Of a DNA stretch of 64,000 nucleotides, positions 1-8,962 are shown one piece after another. The notes beneath the pieces are model-generated. The model saw only the letters and a list, made by a program, of their open reading frames with translations. It did no database searches and was not told the origin of the DNA. The stretch comes from CAYRSS01 sp964426945 (GTDB lineage Bacteria; Planctomycetota; Phycisphaerae; UBA1845), in contig CAYRSS010000019.1 of assembly GCA_964426945.1 (NCBI GenBank), positions 1-64,000 on the forward strand, read 5' to 3'. The first letter of the stretch is position 1; every line of letters begins with the position of its first letter. Position numbers and translations under genes: made by a program.

Positions 1-465
<465 letters not shown>

Positions 466-468
466 GAC

Positions 469-496
469 AATTACGAATTACGGATTACGAGTTGCG
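469..496. repeat. 7-bp degenerate tandem repeat between hppD and hmgA
   Basis: Four consecutive 7-bp units read AATTACG, AATTACG, GATTACG and AGTTGCG. They form an AT-rich patch in a GC-rich genome, just after the hppD stop codon. They may be a dispersed intergenic repeat; no function can be read from the sequence. Confidence 0.5.
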
Positions 497-557
497 AAGC
501 GCCAAGGTGCATTACTGCAGCGACTCATGATTCCTGATTCGGCTCAAGGAGCCGGAA

Positions 558-1772
558 TTGATCCACTACCAGCGCATCGGAAGCGTGCCGGGCAAGCACC
601 ATGTCACCCACTACGAAGACGGCAAGCTCCTCATGGAGCAGTGCGTCACCCGCGTCGGCTTCGACAGCACCTACAGCATCCTCTACTACCGCACGCCGCC
701 GACCGACGAGACCGCCGTCGAGGGCATGACGCTCCCGGGCTACTGCCCGGTCGAGCCGGTGAAAGAGCAGCTCCTGCACCGCCGGCACATCAAGACCCAG
801 AACATGAAGCCCGACGGCGACTTCCTCACCGCACGCCGGATCGTGATGATGAACGACGACGTGCGCGTGGGCATCGTCAAGATCGACAAACCGGCCCAGC
901 GATTTTTCTCCAACGGCGACGGCGACGAATGCTGGTTCGCGTACAGCGGCGGCGGCGTGCTCGAAAGCGTGTACGGCGTCCTGCCGTTCCGCCATCGCGA
1001 CTACGTGATCATCCCCAAGGGGACGCCCTATCGCCTGCACCCGGAGGGCGACAAGGGCACTTTTCTGCTCTTCGAGTCAAGCACGTACATCGACCTGCCG
1101 AAGCAGTTCCGCAACGAGAGCGGCCAGATCACGATGGACGCCCCCTACTGCCATCGCGATTTCCGCTACCCCACCGAGCTGCTGCGCTACGACAAGGCCA
1201 GGCACGGCGCGGGGCCGTTTCCGCTGGTGGTCAAACACGGCAACCAGCTGTCGGTCCACAACTACAAGCACTTCCCGTGGGAGCTGGCCGGCTGGGACGG
1301 CTACACCTATCCCGTCGCGTTCAACATCCACGACTACCAGCCGCGCACGGGCATCGTCCACCTGCCGCCGACGATCCACATCACATTCGCGGGCAGAGGG
1401 TTCATCATCTGCAGTTTTGTGCCGCGCAAGGTGGACTACTACGACCGCGACGGGATCAAGGCAATCCCCTGTCCCTACGGTCACGCCAGCGTGGATTGTG
1501 ACGAGATTCTCTACTACGTCGACGGCAACTTCACCAGCCGCAAGGGCATCGAAACGCAGTCGATCAGCCTGCACCCGATGGGCGTGCCCCACGGGCCGCA
1601 CCCGGGCACCTACGAGAAGAGCGTCGGCCACGACCGAACCGGCGAACTGGCGGTGATGTGCGACACGTTCAAGCCCCTGCGCCTCACGACCGTCGCCGAC
1701 GCCGTCGAGGACAAGGACTATCACTACACCTGGGTGAAACGCGAGAACGAGGCGATGGAGCAGTCGAAGTAG
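558..1772 (+). CDS. hmgA: Homogentisate 1,2-dioxygenase
   Basis: Opens the aromatic ring of homogentisate to maleylacetoacetate, the step after HPPD. The 404-residue protein resembles the shorter Bacteroidota-type enzymes. Its C-terminal half carries the Fe ligands in SCDEILYYVDG-like context (Glu at about residue 316) and the LHPMGVPHGPHPG histidine cluster (about 337-349), and the VGWDGYNYP-type segment appears as LAGWDGYTYPVAFNIHD. The start is a TTG at 558: it follows AAGGAG (546-551) by 6 nt and the first residues MIHYQRIGSVPGKHH match the family N-terminus. Probably co-transcribed with hppD. The rest of the pathway (maleylacetoacetate isomerase, fumarylacetoacetase) is not in the window. 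Confidence 0.95.
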   Translation: MIHYQRIGSVPGKHHVTHYEDGKLLMEQCVTRVGFDSTYSILYYRTPPTDETAVEGMTLPGYCPVEPVKEQLLHRRHIKTQNMKPDGDFLTARRIVMMNDDVRVGIVKIDKPAQRFFSNGDGDECWFAYSGGGVLESVYGVLPFRHRDYVIIPKGTPYRLHPEGDKGTFLLFESSTYIDLPKQFRNESGQITMDAPYCHRDFRYPTELLRYDKARHGAGPFPLVVKHGNQLSVHNYKHFPWELAGWDGYTYPVAFNIHDYQPRTGIVHLPPTIHITFAGRGFIICSFVPRKVDYYDRDGIKAIPCPYGHASVDCDEILYYVDGNFTSRKGIETQSISLHPMGVPHGPHPGTYEKSVGHDRTGELAVMCDTFKPLRLTTVADAVEDKDYHYTWVKRENEAMEQSK

Positions 1773-1814
1773 CGGCTCCACGGCGCGCCCGGGGGCGATG
1801 CCGCGGCAGCGAGA

Positions 1815-2549
1815 CTACTGCGGCCGGCGGGGCACCTGCGGCTGGGCAGGCTTGGCGTCCGGCGCGTCCGAGCCCGGCGCCGTGCCGCGCGGGTAGCGCA
1901 TCGGGGCCATCCGCTTCCGCATGTCGGGCTTCTCCGGCACGGTCAGGCTGGTCAGCGGAGCTTGCTGGCGCCACAGCCGCAGCATGTCCAACCACACCTG
2001 CCCGCTCTCGGTGCCGCTTGCGCAATTGTCGATCGGGTAGACCCGATTGAGTTCGTCGCGGTGCTGGCCGCGGGCCCACGCGAGAAAAGGCGGTAGCGCT
2101 TCGCGCTCCGTCGGCCCCTCGGAGATCGTCCGGCCCACCGTCATGGCCGAGATCCTGTCGTTGTCGACCGCGACGGCCAGCTCGTAGGTGCGGGGCGGCA
2201 TGCCCAGCAGCCGGTAGTATTCGTTCTCGTCCGTGGCCAGCAAGTGCAGCATGCCGTCGCGCATGCGGCGATCGCTTGAGGTCAGGCGGCGACCGAATAC
2301 GACACCTCGCTCCAGGTCGCGCTGGAGGTCCGCCCGCGAACCGACGGACTCGCCCGTCTTCGTGCGAAAGACGAAGTCATCGGCCACGATCTGCATCGCC
2401 GCCGCCACGTCACCGCGGTTGACGGCCTGCTCATACGCGCCGTACCGGGCCGACGCGGCAGAACCGCATCCCGCCGCGACCGGCAGGACACAGGCGGCCA
2501 CCAGACCCATCGCCATCCACCGGCGCTTCGGCTGAGATACCGTCAGCAT
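1815..2549 (-). CDS. Putative lipoprotein with SnoaL/NTF2-like N-terminal part
   Basis: The 244-residue product starts with a short basic region, a hydrophobic stretch and a lipobox ending PVAAGC, so it is probably lipid-anchored. Residues about 35-130 (AYEQAVNRGDVAAAMQIVADDFVFRT and following) have the look of a SnoaL/NTF2-like fold, where a helix with repeated small residues precedes a DDF strand. The C-terminus is proline-rich and low in complexity. It faces hmgA tail to tail. Function unknown; the fold assignment is an inference from motif resemblance only. Confidence 0.65.
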   Translation of the reverse strand: MLTVSQPKRRWMAMGLVAACVLPVAAGCGSAASARYGAYEQAVNRGDVAAAMQIVADDFVFRTKTGESVGSRADLQRDLERGVVFGRRLTSSDRRMRDGMLHLLATDENEYYRLLGMPPRTYELAVAVDNDRISAMTVGRTISEGPTEREALPPFLAWARGQHRDELNRVYPIDNCASGTESGQVWLDMLRLWRQQAPLTSLTVPEKPDMRKRMAPMRYPRGTAPGSDAPDAKPAQPQVPRRPQ

Positions 2550-2778
2550 GTCGATTTCCTCGGCTTGCGGGGCCCATCCCGCTCGGCGTCGCCGCCAACC
2601 GGCGACAGGGCGGACCGGCCGCAGTGTAGCGGGCTGCCGCGGCGGCCGGTAGGCGCCGCCCTGCCTCGACGCTCGGCCCGGACCTGATTACGATCGGCTT
2701 TTCGCCGGCTCGACTCGCGGCGCGGCCGCAGAAGGCGCGCGACGCCTGGCGAACCCCGTTCGAGACCCAGGAGGGCGA

Positions 2779-3786
2779 ATGATCCCCACCCACGACCCGG
2801 CGATCGTCACGGTCCAGCAGCACATCCTCGAGCAGCAGCGTTCGCATCCGACCGCCACGGGCGAGTTCAGCTGGCTGCTGTCGGGAATCACCTTCGCCAC
2901 GCGCATCATCGAAGCATACGTCCGGCGCGCGGGGCTGCTCGACGTGCTCGGCACCACCGGTCAGAAGAACGTGCAGGGCGAGATTGTCCAGAAGCTCGAC
3001 CGCATCGCCCACGAGGTGATCGTCCGCTCGCTGGGCTATCGCGGCAACGTTGGCCTCATGGTCTCGGAGGAGGACGACGAACCGCACATCGTCAAGGAGT
3101 TCGACGAGCGCGCCCGCTACATCGTCCTCTTCGATCCGCTCGACGGTTCCAGCAACATCGACGTCAACGTCTCGATCGGGACGATCTTCTCGATCCTCGA
3201 ACGCCGCGACGAAGTCCACGCGTCGGACGTGATGTCGCACATCCTCCAGCCGGGCTACCGCCAGGTCGCCGCGGGGTATGTCGTCTACGGCAGCAGCACC
3301 GTCCTCGCGTACACCACCGGCGAGGGTCTGCACATGTTCACGCTCGACCCCATCATCGGCGCCTACCTGCTCTGCCAGGAAAACGTCAAGATGCCGACGA
3401 AGGGGAAGTTCTACTCGGTCAACGAGGCCTACTCCGGCGATTTCCCCGATGGGATACAGGATTACCTGCGCTGGACCAAGACGAAGGAGGCGGGCGGGTA
3501 CACGCTCCGTTACATCGGGTCGCTGGTGGCTGACTTCCACCGAACGCTGCTCCGCGGCGGGGTGTTTCTCTATCCGCCGACGCGCAAAGCGCCCGAAGGA
3601 AAGCTGCGACTCCTGTACGAGGCAAACCCTCTCGCGTTCCTCGCCGAGCAGGCGGGCGGCGTCGCCACCGACGGGCGGTCGCGCGTCCTCGAAAAGATCC
3701 CGCGGGCCCTGCACGAGCGCACGCCGCTCATCATCGGCAGCGTCGATGAAGTCGCCCGGGTTGAGCAGTTCTGGAAGGGTGAGTAG
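2779..3786 (+). CDS. fbp: Fructose-1,6-bisphosphatase, class I
   Basis: Hydrolyses fructose 1,6-bisphosphate to fructose 6-phosphate in gluconeogenesis. At 335 residues it has the normal length of class I FBPase. Diagnostic segments: the metal-binding loop MVSEEDDEP (about residues 94-102), DPLDGSSNIDVNVSIGT (about 120-136, metal and phosphate binding), VYGSSTVLAYT, and the C-terminal GKLRLLYEANPLAFLAEQAGG substrate-binding region. The ATG follows a purine-rich GGAGGGCGA stretch. It is monocistronic, with open intergenic space on both sides. Confidence 0.95.
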   Translation: MIPTHDPAIVTVQQHILEQQRSHPTATGEFSWLLSGITFATRIIEAYVRRAGLLDVLGTTGQKNVQGEIVQKLDRIAHEVIVRSLGYRGNVGLMVSEEDDEPHIVKEFDERARYIVLFDPLDGSSNIDVNVSIGTIFSILERRDEVHASDVMSHILQPGYRQVAAGYVVYGSSTVLAYTTGEGLHMFTLDPIIGAYLLCQENVKMPTKGKFYSVNEAYSGDFPDGIQDYLRWTKTKEAGGYTLRYIGSLVADFHRTLLRGGVFLYPPTRKAPEGKLRLLYEANPLAFLAEQAGGVATDGRSRVLEKIPRALHERTPLIIGSVDEVARVEQFWKGE

Positions 3787-4123
3787 CGCCCCGGAATCAG
3801 GTCATCTCCCCATGATTCCCTGGAGCGCAACGAAAGCATTTCGGCCGCCTTCCCGCGTCCCGCTTGACATGCCCGGCGGCGCGGCCAACGATAAGGATAT
3901 ATAACGATCAGCCGATCACTCCGACCGGAGACTCGCCGCACACGCGACGAGCCCATTAGGCCGCGCGCTGATCTCAATCACTTCACGCGGTCTTGACGAT
4001 GACCCTGCGCGAAATGGCGCATTTTCCGTTGCGGCAACGTAGAGGCGTTCCTATGATCGGACTCACGCGCATGCGGATCCGCGATGGAATCGCAGCGCAC
4101 GATCGGGGTTGCGGAGTGACTTC
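3787..4123. other. Intergenic region, possible weak promoter
   Basis: No gene is supported in these 337 bases. A perfect TTGACA lies at 3864-3869. The best -10 at 17 nt spacing is a poor AACGAT (3887-3892); an AT-rich patch GATATATAAC follows at 3896-3905. This could be the promoter of the PAS-Fis gene at 4124, but the -10 is weak. Confidence 0.3.
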
Positions 4124-4801
4124 ATGTCCACGATCAGCAAACCGGGTTGCGGCGAAGGAGAATCGCTGGAATCCATGATGCGGGATGCGCGCGAGGGGTT
4201 CTTCGTGCTTGACCGGCATCGACAGTTTATCGCGTATTCCGATGGCTGCGCGCGAATCACCGGTTACACGAAATCAGCCATCGAAGGCCAGGCCTGTCGT
4301 TGCCACGACACGCTGAACTGCCACGACGAGCATGGGCGCTCGCTGGCGGGCGCGCTTTGTCCGGGGTTCGAGGTGTTTCATGGTGAGGCGCCGTCGCGCG
4401 TGCAGGTGATGCGCATCCGCCGCGCCGACGGCAACCAGGTCTGGGTCGAGACCACCTACTCCCCGATGCACAACGATCAGGGTGAGACGATCGGCGTGAT
4501 CGGCGTCATGCGTCCTGCGGCGGAGCCCGGCGACCTCCAGTCGCGCACCTCGGCCGTGCTGCTGCCGCCCACCAAGACGGTGCCGCTGGGCGTCGACCCG
4601 CGCGCGGTCGGCGCGGACGCGGACGGTTCCGCCACGGTACTCGACGGCGTGCTGCTCGACGTGGAACGCCAGCAGATCATCTCCGCGCTGCGCCGGGCCA
4701 GCGGGCAGCGGGCGAAAGCGGCGCGCGCCCTCGGCATCTCGCGGAGCCGCCTCTACCGCCGGATGGATGCCCTCGGGATCGACCCGCGGTCGGTATTCTG
4801 A
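4124..4801 (+). CDS. PAS domain regulator with Fis-type HTH, no AAA+ domain
   Basis: The 225-residue protein has an N-terminal PAS sensor domain (about residues 15-125: AREGFFVLDRHRQFIAYSDG, then RRADGNQVWVETTYSPM) and a C-terminal Fis-type helix-turn-helix (about 180-225: AKAARALGISRSRLYRRMDALGI). This layout is that of a sigma-54 enhancer-binding protein without its central AAA+ ATPase. Within the PAS domain, Cys residues cluster in GQACRCHDTLNCHDEHG and ALCPG, which could bind a metal or an Fe-S cluster. The ATG at 4124 is chosen because GGAG (4113-4116) sits 7 nt upstream; a TTG five codons earlier is less likely. Role: probably redox or ligand-responsive DNA binding (inference). Confidence 0.75.
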   Translation: MSTISKPGCGEGESLESMMRDAREGFFVLDRHRQFIAYSDGCARITGYTKSAIEGQACRCHDTLNCHDEHGRSLAGALCPGFEVFHGEAPSRVQVMRIRRADGNQVWVETTYSPMHNDQGETIGVIGVMRPAAEPGDLQSRTSAVLLPPTKTVPLGVDPRAVGADADGSATVLDGVLLDVERQQIISALRRASGQRAKAARALGISRSRLYRRMDALGIDPRSVF

Positions 4802-4919
4802 ATCCGACGGTCGGGGCCGGGGGCTCCTCCCGCGCGGTTGCGCTTCCGCCGGCCGGTTCCGGCCGTAGCGGCCTGCGCCCCGCTCGACATCCGCCGCGGC
4901 TTGGCTCACAGTAGCCGCC

Positions 4920-5792
4920 ATGCCGCGCCGAGCCGCCACGCGCTGTTCCACCCCGCCCGGGAACGATTCGCCGGTCGATTCGCCCGGCCTGCGCGTCGAG
5001 CAGGCTGACTGCCTCGCGCTCATGCGCAGCTTGCCCGCGGCAAGCTGCGACCTCATTTACATCGACCCGCCCTTCGACTCGCAGCGGCCCTTCGGCAGTC
5101 TCATCGCCGACCTGCCCCGCGATGCGGCCACGTCGCCCACCGGCGGCTCGCTGAAGGGCTACCTCGATTTCATGCGCCCGCGCCTGGCGGAGATGCACCG
5201 GCTGCTGTCCGCCCGCGGGAGCCTCTTCGTCCACGTCGACTGGCGGGCGGTGCACCACGTTCGCCTGATGCTCGATGCGATCTTCGGCGAGGCCTGCTTC
5301 CTGAACGAGATCATCTGGCACTATCGCACCGGCGGGCGCGGTGGGCGATGGCTGCCGCGCAAGCACGATTCGATACTCTACTACGCGCGCTCGCCCGGCG
5401 AACACACGTTTCACGTCCTGCGCGACGGCGTCTATCGCACGGAGGGTCTGCGCAGCGACGCTGACGGCCGACTCTACAAGTCCACGCAGCGCGGGCGAAT
5501 CTACTTCCACCCTGACGGCCCCGCGCTCACCGATGTCTGGGACCTGCCCTTCCTCTCGACCGTGTCGCGCGAGCGCACGGGCTATCCCACGCAGAAGCCC
5601 GAGGCCTTGCTCGAGCGGATCGTGCGGATCGCGTCGAACCCCGATGATCTCGTCGCAGACTTCTTCTGCGGCAGCGGCACGACGCTCGCCGTGGCCCGGC
5701 GACTCGGTCGCCGCGTGCTGGGCTGCGATGTGTCGGCGGAGGCGGTGGCCATCACCCGGGCGCGGATCGCCGCGGCGAGGCTCGGCCCATGA
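4920..5792 (+). CDS. Site-specific DNA methyltransferase, beta class
   Basis: S-adenosylmethionine-dependent amino-methyltransferase acting on adenine N6 or cytosine N4 of DNA. The catalytic motif IV reads IYIDPPFDS (about residues 47-55) and precedes the AdoMet-binding motif I, ADFFCGSGTTLAVA (about 243-256), an order that defines the beta class. The TYPTQKPEALLERI-like segment before motif I appears as GYPTQKPEALLERIVRIAS. Length 290 is normal. No restriction endonuclease lies beside it, so it may be an orphan enzyme. The next gene overlaps its stop by 4 bp and is probably translationally coupled. Confidence 0.9.
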   Translation: MPRRAATRCSTPPGNDSPVDSPGLRVEQADCLALMRSLPAASCDLIYIDPPFDSQRPFGSLIADLPRDAATSPTGGSLKGYLDFMRPRLAEMHRLLSARGSLFVHVDWRAVHHVRLMLDAIFGEACFLNEIIWHYRTGGRGGRWLPRKHDSILYYARSPGEHTFHVLRDGVYRTEGLRSDADGRLYKSTQRGRIYFHPDGPALTDVWDLPFLSTVSRERTGYPTQKPEALLERIVRIASNPDDLVADFFCGSGTTLAVARRLGRRVLGCDVSAEAVAITRARIAAARLGP

Positions 5793-6184
5793 CCGATGAT
5801 CGAACCGGATCCGCCGGGCGTGGACCGCTCATCCGACCGGGACAGCGCGTCTGGGTCGGCGGGCACGACGAGCCCATCCGCCGACAGGTGAACGACGCCC
5901 TCGGGATGGTCGCGCGGCCGCCGACGGGTCCGCTCGATGTGGCCTTTGTCACCCCGGCGACGCAGGAGGAGTGCGCATACTTCCTGCTCAAGGCGCTCGC
6001 CCGACTGAGCCCCGCCGGCCGAGTCTGGGTCGCCTTCACGCCGTCCCCGACGCTCAGCCGCGAGGCGGTCGAGGTCGCCGCCCGCACCGCGGGGCTCGCG
6101 CCGATCGAGGGCCCCGCGCTCCCGATCAAAGGGGTGGGGATCCTGTTCGCCCGCGCACCGGAGGGGCCGTCGGAGGAGCGCTGA
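5789..6184 (+). CDS. Small protein resembling DUF3052
   Basis: The 131-residue product is translationally coupled to the methyltransferase through an ATGA overlap. The sequence PGQRVWVGGHDEPIRR, then DVAFVTPATQEECAYF, LSPAGRVWVAFTPSPT and the C-terminal KGVGILFARA follows the beta-alpha pattern of DUF3052-type proteins, a small degenerate methyltransferase-like fold of unknown role. The assignment is by pattern resemblance, so it is tentative. The coupling suggests a role linked to the methyltransferase, but that is inference. Confidence 0.6.
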   Translation: MTDDRTGSAGRGPLIRPGQRVWVGGHDEPIRRQVNDALGMVARPPTGPLDVAFVTPATQEECAYFLLKALARLSPAGRVWVAFTPSPTLSREAVEVAARTAGLAPIEGPALPIKGVGILFARAPEGPSEER

Positions 6185-6220
6185 TTGACGCCGCCGCCGC
6201 GGCCTCGCGACGGCGGTTAT

Positions 6221-6270
6221 CGGTCCGCGGTTCGGGGCAGCGCGGGCGTCATTCGGGCTACCGCGGACCG
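6221..6270. repeat. 10-bp inverted repeat in the 6185-6566 intergenic region
   Basis: CGGTCCGCGG (6221-6230) and CCGCGGACCG (6261-6270) are perfect inverted copies separated by 30 bases. There is no T-run, so it is not a clear intrinsic terminator. In the rest of this 382-base gap I see only a TATACT (6435-6440) without a convincing -35. Confidence 0.4.
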
Positions 6271-6566
6271 GCGATTCTGTCGATAAGCGGTGTGTGTATG
6301 CGGACTTGCCGCACCGCGATCTGGCACGCCGCGAGCGTGCTGGGTAGACTCCGGACGTTCACGCACGGGGGCGGAGGTCGGCAGGGGACACGCCGCCACA
6401 CGGCGGGAGCGTCCGGGCCGCGGGGTGGGAAGCCTATACTTGGTCAGCGGCAACCCAGCCGACCCGCGCCTGGCGGGTACGAACCAGGCAGCACGCCGAA
6501 CCGCGCGGCGGGAGCGTTCCCGATCGCAGCGGTCCCGGTAGACCCGGTCGCCCATTTGCAGCCCGG

Positions 6567-8585
6567 ATGAGTTCTACGTCTCGCAGCGCGGAGGCCTCGC
6601 GCCTCGAACGGTTCGCGGTGATCCAGTCCCTCTCCGCAGGGACGGTACCGGCCGTCGGGCTGCGCATGCTCCAGGTCGGCCGGCGGGAGGAACTCGCCGC
6701 GATCGAGGAGGACCTCCGCCGGGCTGAGCAGGGCATCTCCTCGGTTCGGTTCATCTCCGGCCCGCCGGAGAGCGGCAAGACCTTCTTCCTGAACCTGATC
6801 CGCACGGTGGCGCTGGAGCGCGGCTTCGTCGTGCTGCGCACCGAGCTGTCCCCCGCGCGGCGGCTGCATTCGGCAGGCGGCGAGGCGCGGGCCTTCTACC
6901 GCGACCTGATGGCCCACATGGCCACGAAGGCCGCGCCCGACGGCGTAAGCATCGGGGCGATGCTCCACGAGTGGATCGAGCGCCTCGACCGCGAACATCC
7001 CGGCGAAGACGCGCGAGAGACCCTCGCCCGCACGGTCGAGCCGCTGCACGAACTCGCCGGCGGGTTCGACTTCGCCACCGTCCTGGCGAAATACCAGGAA
7101 GGCCGCATCACCCGCAACGACCAGCTTCGCGAGAACGCCCTGCGATGGCTCCGCGGAGAGTACACCGAGCGATCCGAAGCGCAGGCCGATCTCGGCGTTC
7201 GCACGATCATCGATGACGAGACGGTCCGCGACGCACTGGCCCTCTTCGCGGCATTCGTCCGGCTCTCGGGCCATGTCGGACTGGTGGTCATCGCCGACGA
7301 GCTCACCAGCCTGACGCGCCGGCTGAAGGATTCAGCCTCGCGCCGCGAGAACTACGACGCCATCGTCGACATGCTCGGCGACTGCCTCGACGGCCGCTAC
7401 CGCTGGCTGGTCATGCTCTTCGGCGTGGAGGACACATGCGTCGACGACCGGCAGCGCGGCCTCTACAGCAACCCGACACTCGCCACCTGGCTGGCCCCGA
7501 ACCGCTTCGCCAGCAACGGCAACCGCGACCTCTCCGCGCCGGTGATCCGCCTGCGCGGCCTGGCCATCGACGAGTATCCCACGCTCCTGTCCAACGTGCG
7601 CGACGTGTTCGCCAAGGGGCTCGCCCAGCGCGATCTCCTGCCGGACGAGGGCGTTGAGGAGTACGTCCGCGTCTGTCACGAGCGCATGGGGCAGCCCTAC
7701 TTCGACAACCCCCGCGAGGTCGTGAAGGACTTCATCGACCTCCTGCACCTGCTGGCCCAGAACCCGTCGGCCGATTGGCGCGCTCTGCTCGAACAGGCCC
7801 GCCCGCCTTCCGCCGCGACGGCGGGATCGCTCGCGGGCTATCCCGACGATGCCGATCGCGGCGCCTGGCCCGGCTGGTACACGGAACAGCTCGCCATCGA
7901 GCGCCATGCCCGACGTCGCAACAGGCTGATCTTCTCGATCCTCTTTCCGCTCATGCTGCTGGGCATCGCCTGGGGGACCTGGTCGCTGGTGCGGCCGCCG
8001 GTGCCGACGCTTTCCGCTACCCTGACGATCAAGTACAGCGACGTGCTCAACGGCCTGCGGAACCCGATCAGCGAATCGGTGATGCCGCTGACGATCAGCA
8101 ACTACATGAGCGTCGAGGCCGATCCGAGTCTGCCCTGCTACCTGTACGTGATGATCATCGATTCTGAGGGCCGCTTCGTACACGTCCACGGCAAGGAGGC
8201 CGGCGAGCCGCAGCGCGACCGCCTCCAGATCCCCGGCGAAGACAAGATGTTCCCGGTCCTCGACCCTGACGGCGCCCGCATTGTGCTGCTGCTGGGCTCG
8301 GCGAAACCGGTCGACAACCTCGGCCAGCTCAAAATCCGCGTGCAACAGCTCCGGCCGCTGCCGAGCATCGGTTTGCGGTCGATCGTCCGGGTGGACGGGG
8401 AGCGGATCGAGGAACTCCGCGACCCCGACTGGTCGCCCGGCGACGGCACGTCCGAGTTCGGCTTCCTCGCCGACTTGCACAAGACTTTCGGCGCCGAGTT
8501 CCCCATCGTCCGGGCGGTGGCGTTCCCGGTGGTGCGGACGACGCCGAAGCTCTCGCCGAACCTGCTCGACCTCGACCGCAACTAA
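6567..8585 (+). CDS. BrxD-like (DUF2791) ATPase fused to a membrane segment and a DUF4384-like domain
   Basis: The N-terminal 430 residues match the DUF2791/BrxD family of P-loop ATPases known from BREX phage defence: SLSAGTVPAVGL and QVGRREELAAIEEDL, then Walker A GPPESGKT (residues 65-72), GFVVLRTELS, and a Walker B-like VVIADELTSL (about 237-246). A hydrophobic segment, FSILFPLMLLGIAWGTWSLV, follows at about 456-475. The last 190 residues have a beta-rich pattern like DUF4384 (CYLYVMIIDSEGRFVHVHG, MFPVLDPDGARIVLLLG). Canonical BrxD proteins lack the membrane and C-terminal parts. Predicted topology: ATPase in the cytoplasm, C-terminus outside the membrane. No other BREX genes are nearby, so the role is unknown. 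Confidence 0.75.
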   Translation: MSSTSRSAEASRLERFAVIQSLSAGTVPAVGLRMLQVGRREELAAIEEDLRRAEQGISSVRFISGPPESGKTFFLNLIRTVALERGFVVLRTELSPARRLHSAGGEARAFYRDLMAHMATKAAPDGVSIGAMLHEWIERLDREHPGEDARETLARTVEPLHELAGGFDFATVLAKYQEGRITRNDQLRENALRWLRGEYTERSEAQADLGVRTIIDDETVRDALALFAAFVRLSGHVGLVVIADELTSLTRRLKDSASRRENYDAIVDMLGDCLDGRYRWLVMLFGVEDTCVDDRQRGLYSNPTLATWLAPNRFASNGNRDLSAPVIRLRGLAIDEYPTLLSNVRDVFAKGLAQRDLLPDEGVEEYVRVCHERMGQPYFDNPREVVKDFIDLLHLLAQNPSADWRALLEQARPPSAATAGSLAGYPDDADRGAWPGWYTEQLAIERHARRRNRLIFSILFPLMLLGIAWGTWSLVRPPVPTLSATLTIKYSDVLNGLRNPISESVMPLTISNYMSVEADPSLPCYLYVMIIDSEGRFVHVHGKEAGEPQRDRLQIPGEDKMFPVLDPDGARIVLLLGSAKPVDNLGQLKIRVQQLRPLPSIGLRSIVRVDGERIEELRDPDWSPGDGTSEFGFLADLHKTFGAEFPIVRAVAFPVVRTTPKLSPNLLDLDRN

Positions 8586-8610
8586 CCGCCCTCGCCCCCC
8601 CGCCGCCGCC

Positions 8611-8641
8611 TTATCCACGACCTGTCCACCGTCTATCCACC
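8611..8641. repeat. Three DnaA-box-like repeats phased at 11 bp
   Basis: TTATCCACG (8611), CTGTCCACC (8622) and CTATCCACC (8633) are spaced exactly 11 bp apart. Each resembles the DnaA box TTATCCACA with one to three changes. They lie right after the stop of the ATPase gene, in the 377-base gap before 8963. No dnaA, dnaN or other origin marker is near. Confidence 0.4.
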
Positions 8642-8880
8642 GGCCTGGGCCTTCCGCGCGGACTGCCCCGGGTCCACCGCGCGCCCCTACCGCGGTAAGT
8701 TCCGGACAGCCGGACGGTTGCGACAGTCGAAGCGGCCGCCGCGACCCCGGCGGAGTGTCGCCGGCGTGACACTCGCGGACCCGGCGTGCCCCGCATGCCG
8801 GTGACACCGGCGTGACGCCGGGGCGACAACTTCTCACGCGAAGCAGCCGGATCGCAGCCCCGCGCACATCGTCGAGCGAC

Positions 8881-8908
8881 TTTCCAGAATCGGCCCGGAT
8901 GATACAAT
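8881..8908 (+). promoter_or_regulatory. Possible sigma-70-type promoter for the HTH gene
   Basis: TTTCCA (8881-8886) and TACAAT (8903-8908) are separated by 16 nt, about 50 nt before the GTG at 8963. The -10 is good and the -35 moderate (4 of 6 consensus bases). Confidence 0.4.
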
Positions 8909-8962
8909 CCCCCTTCCGCGACAGGTGCAAACAAGTAAGGCCTACCAGTCGGAGACACGGCT

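Noticed and set aside
4920..6184. A restriction-modification system
   Set aside because: Only the methyltransferase is recognisable. The coupled small gene does not look like an endonuclease.
8611..8641. Chromosomal replication origin
   Set aside because: Three weak DnaA-like boxes without dnaA, dnaN, gyrB or an AT-rich unwinding region nearby are not enough.
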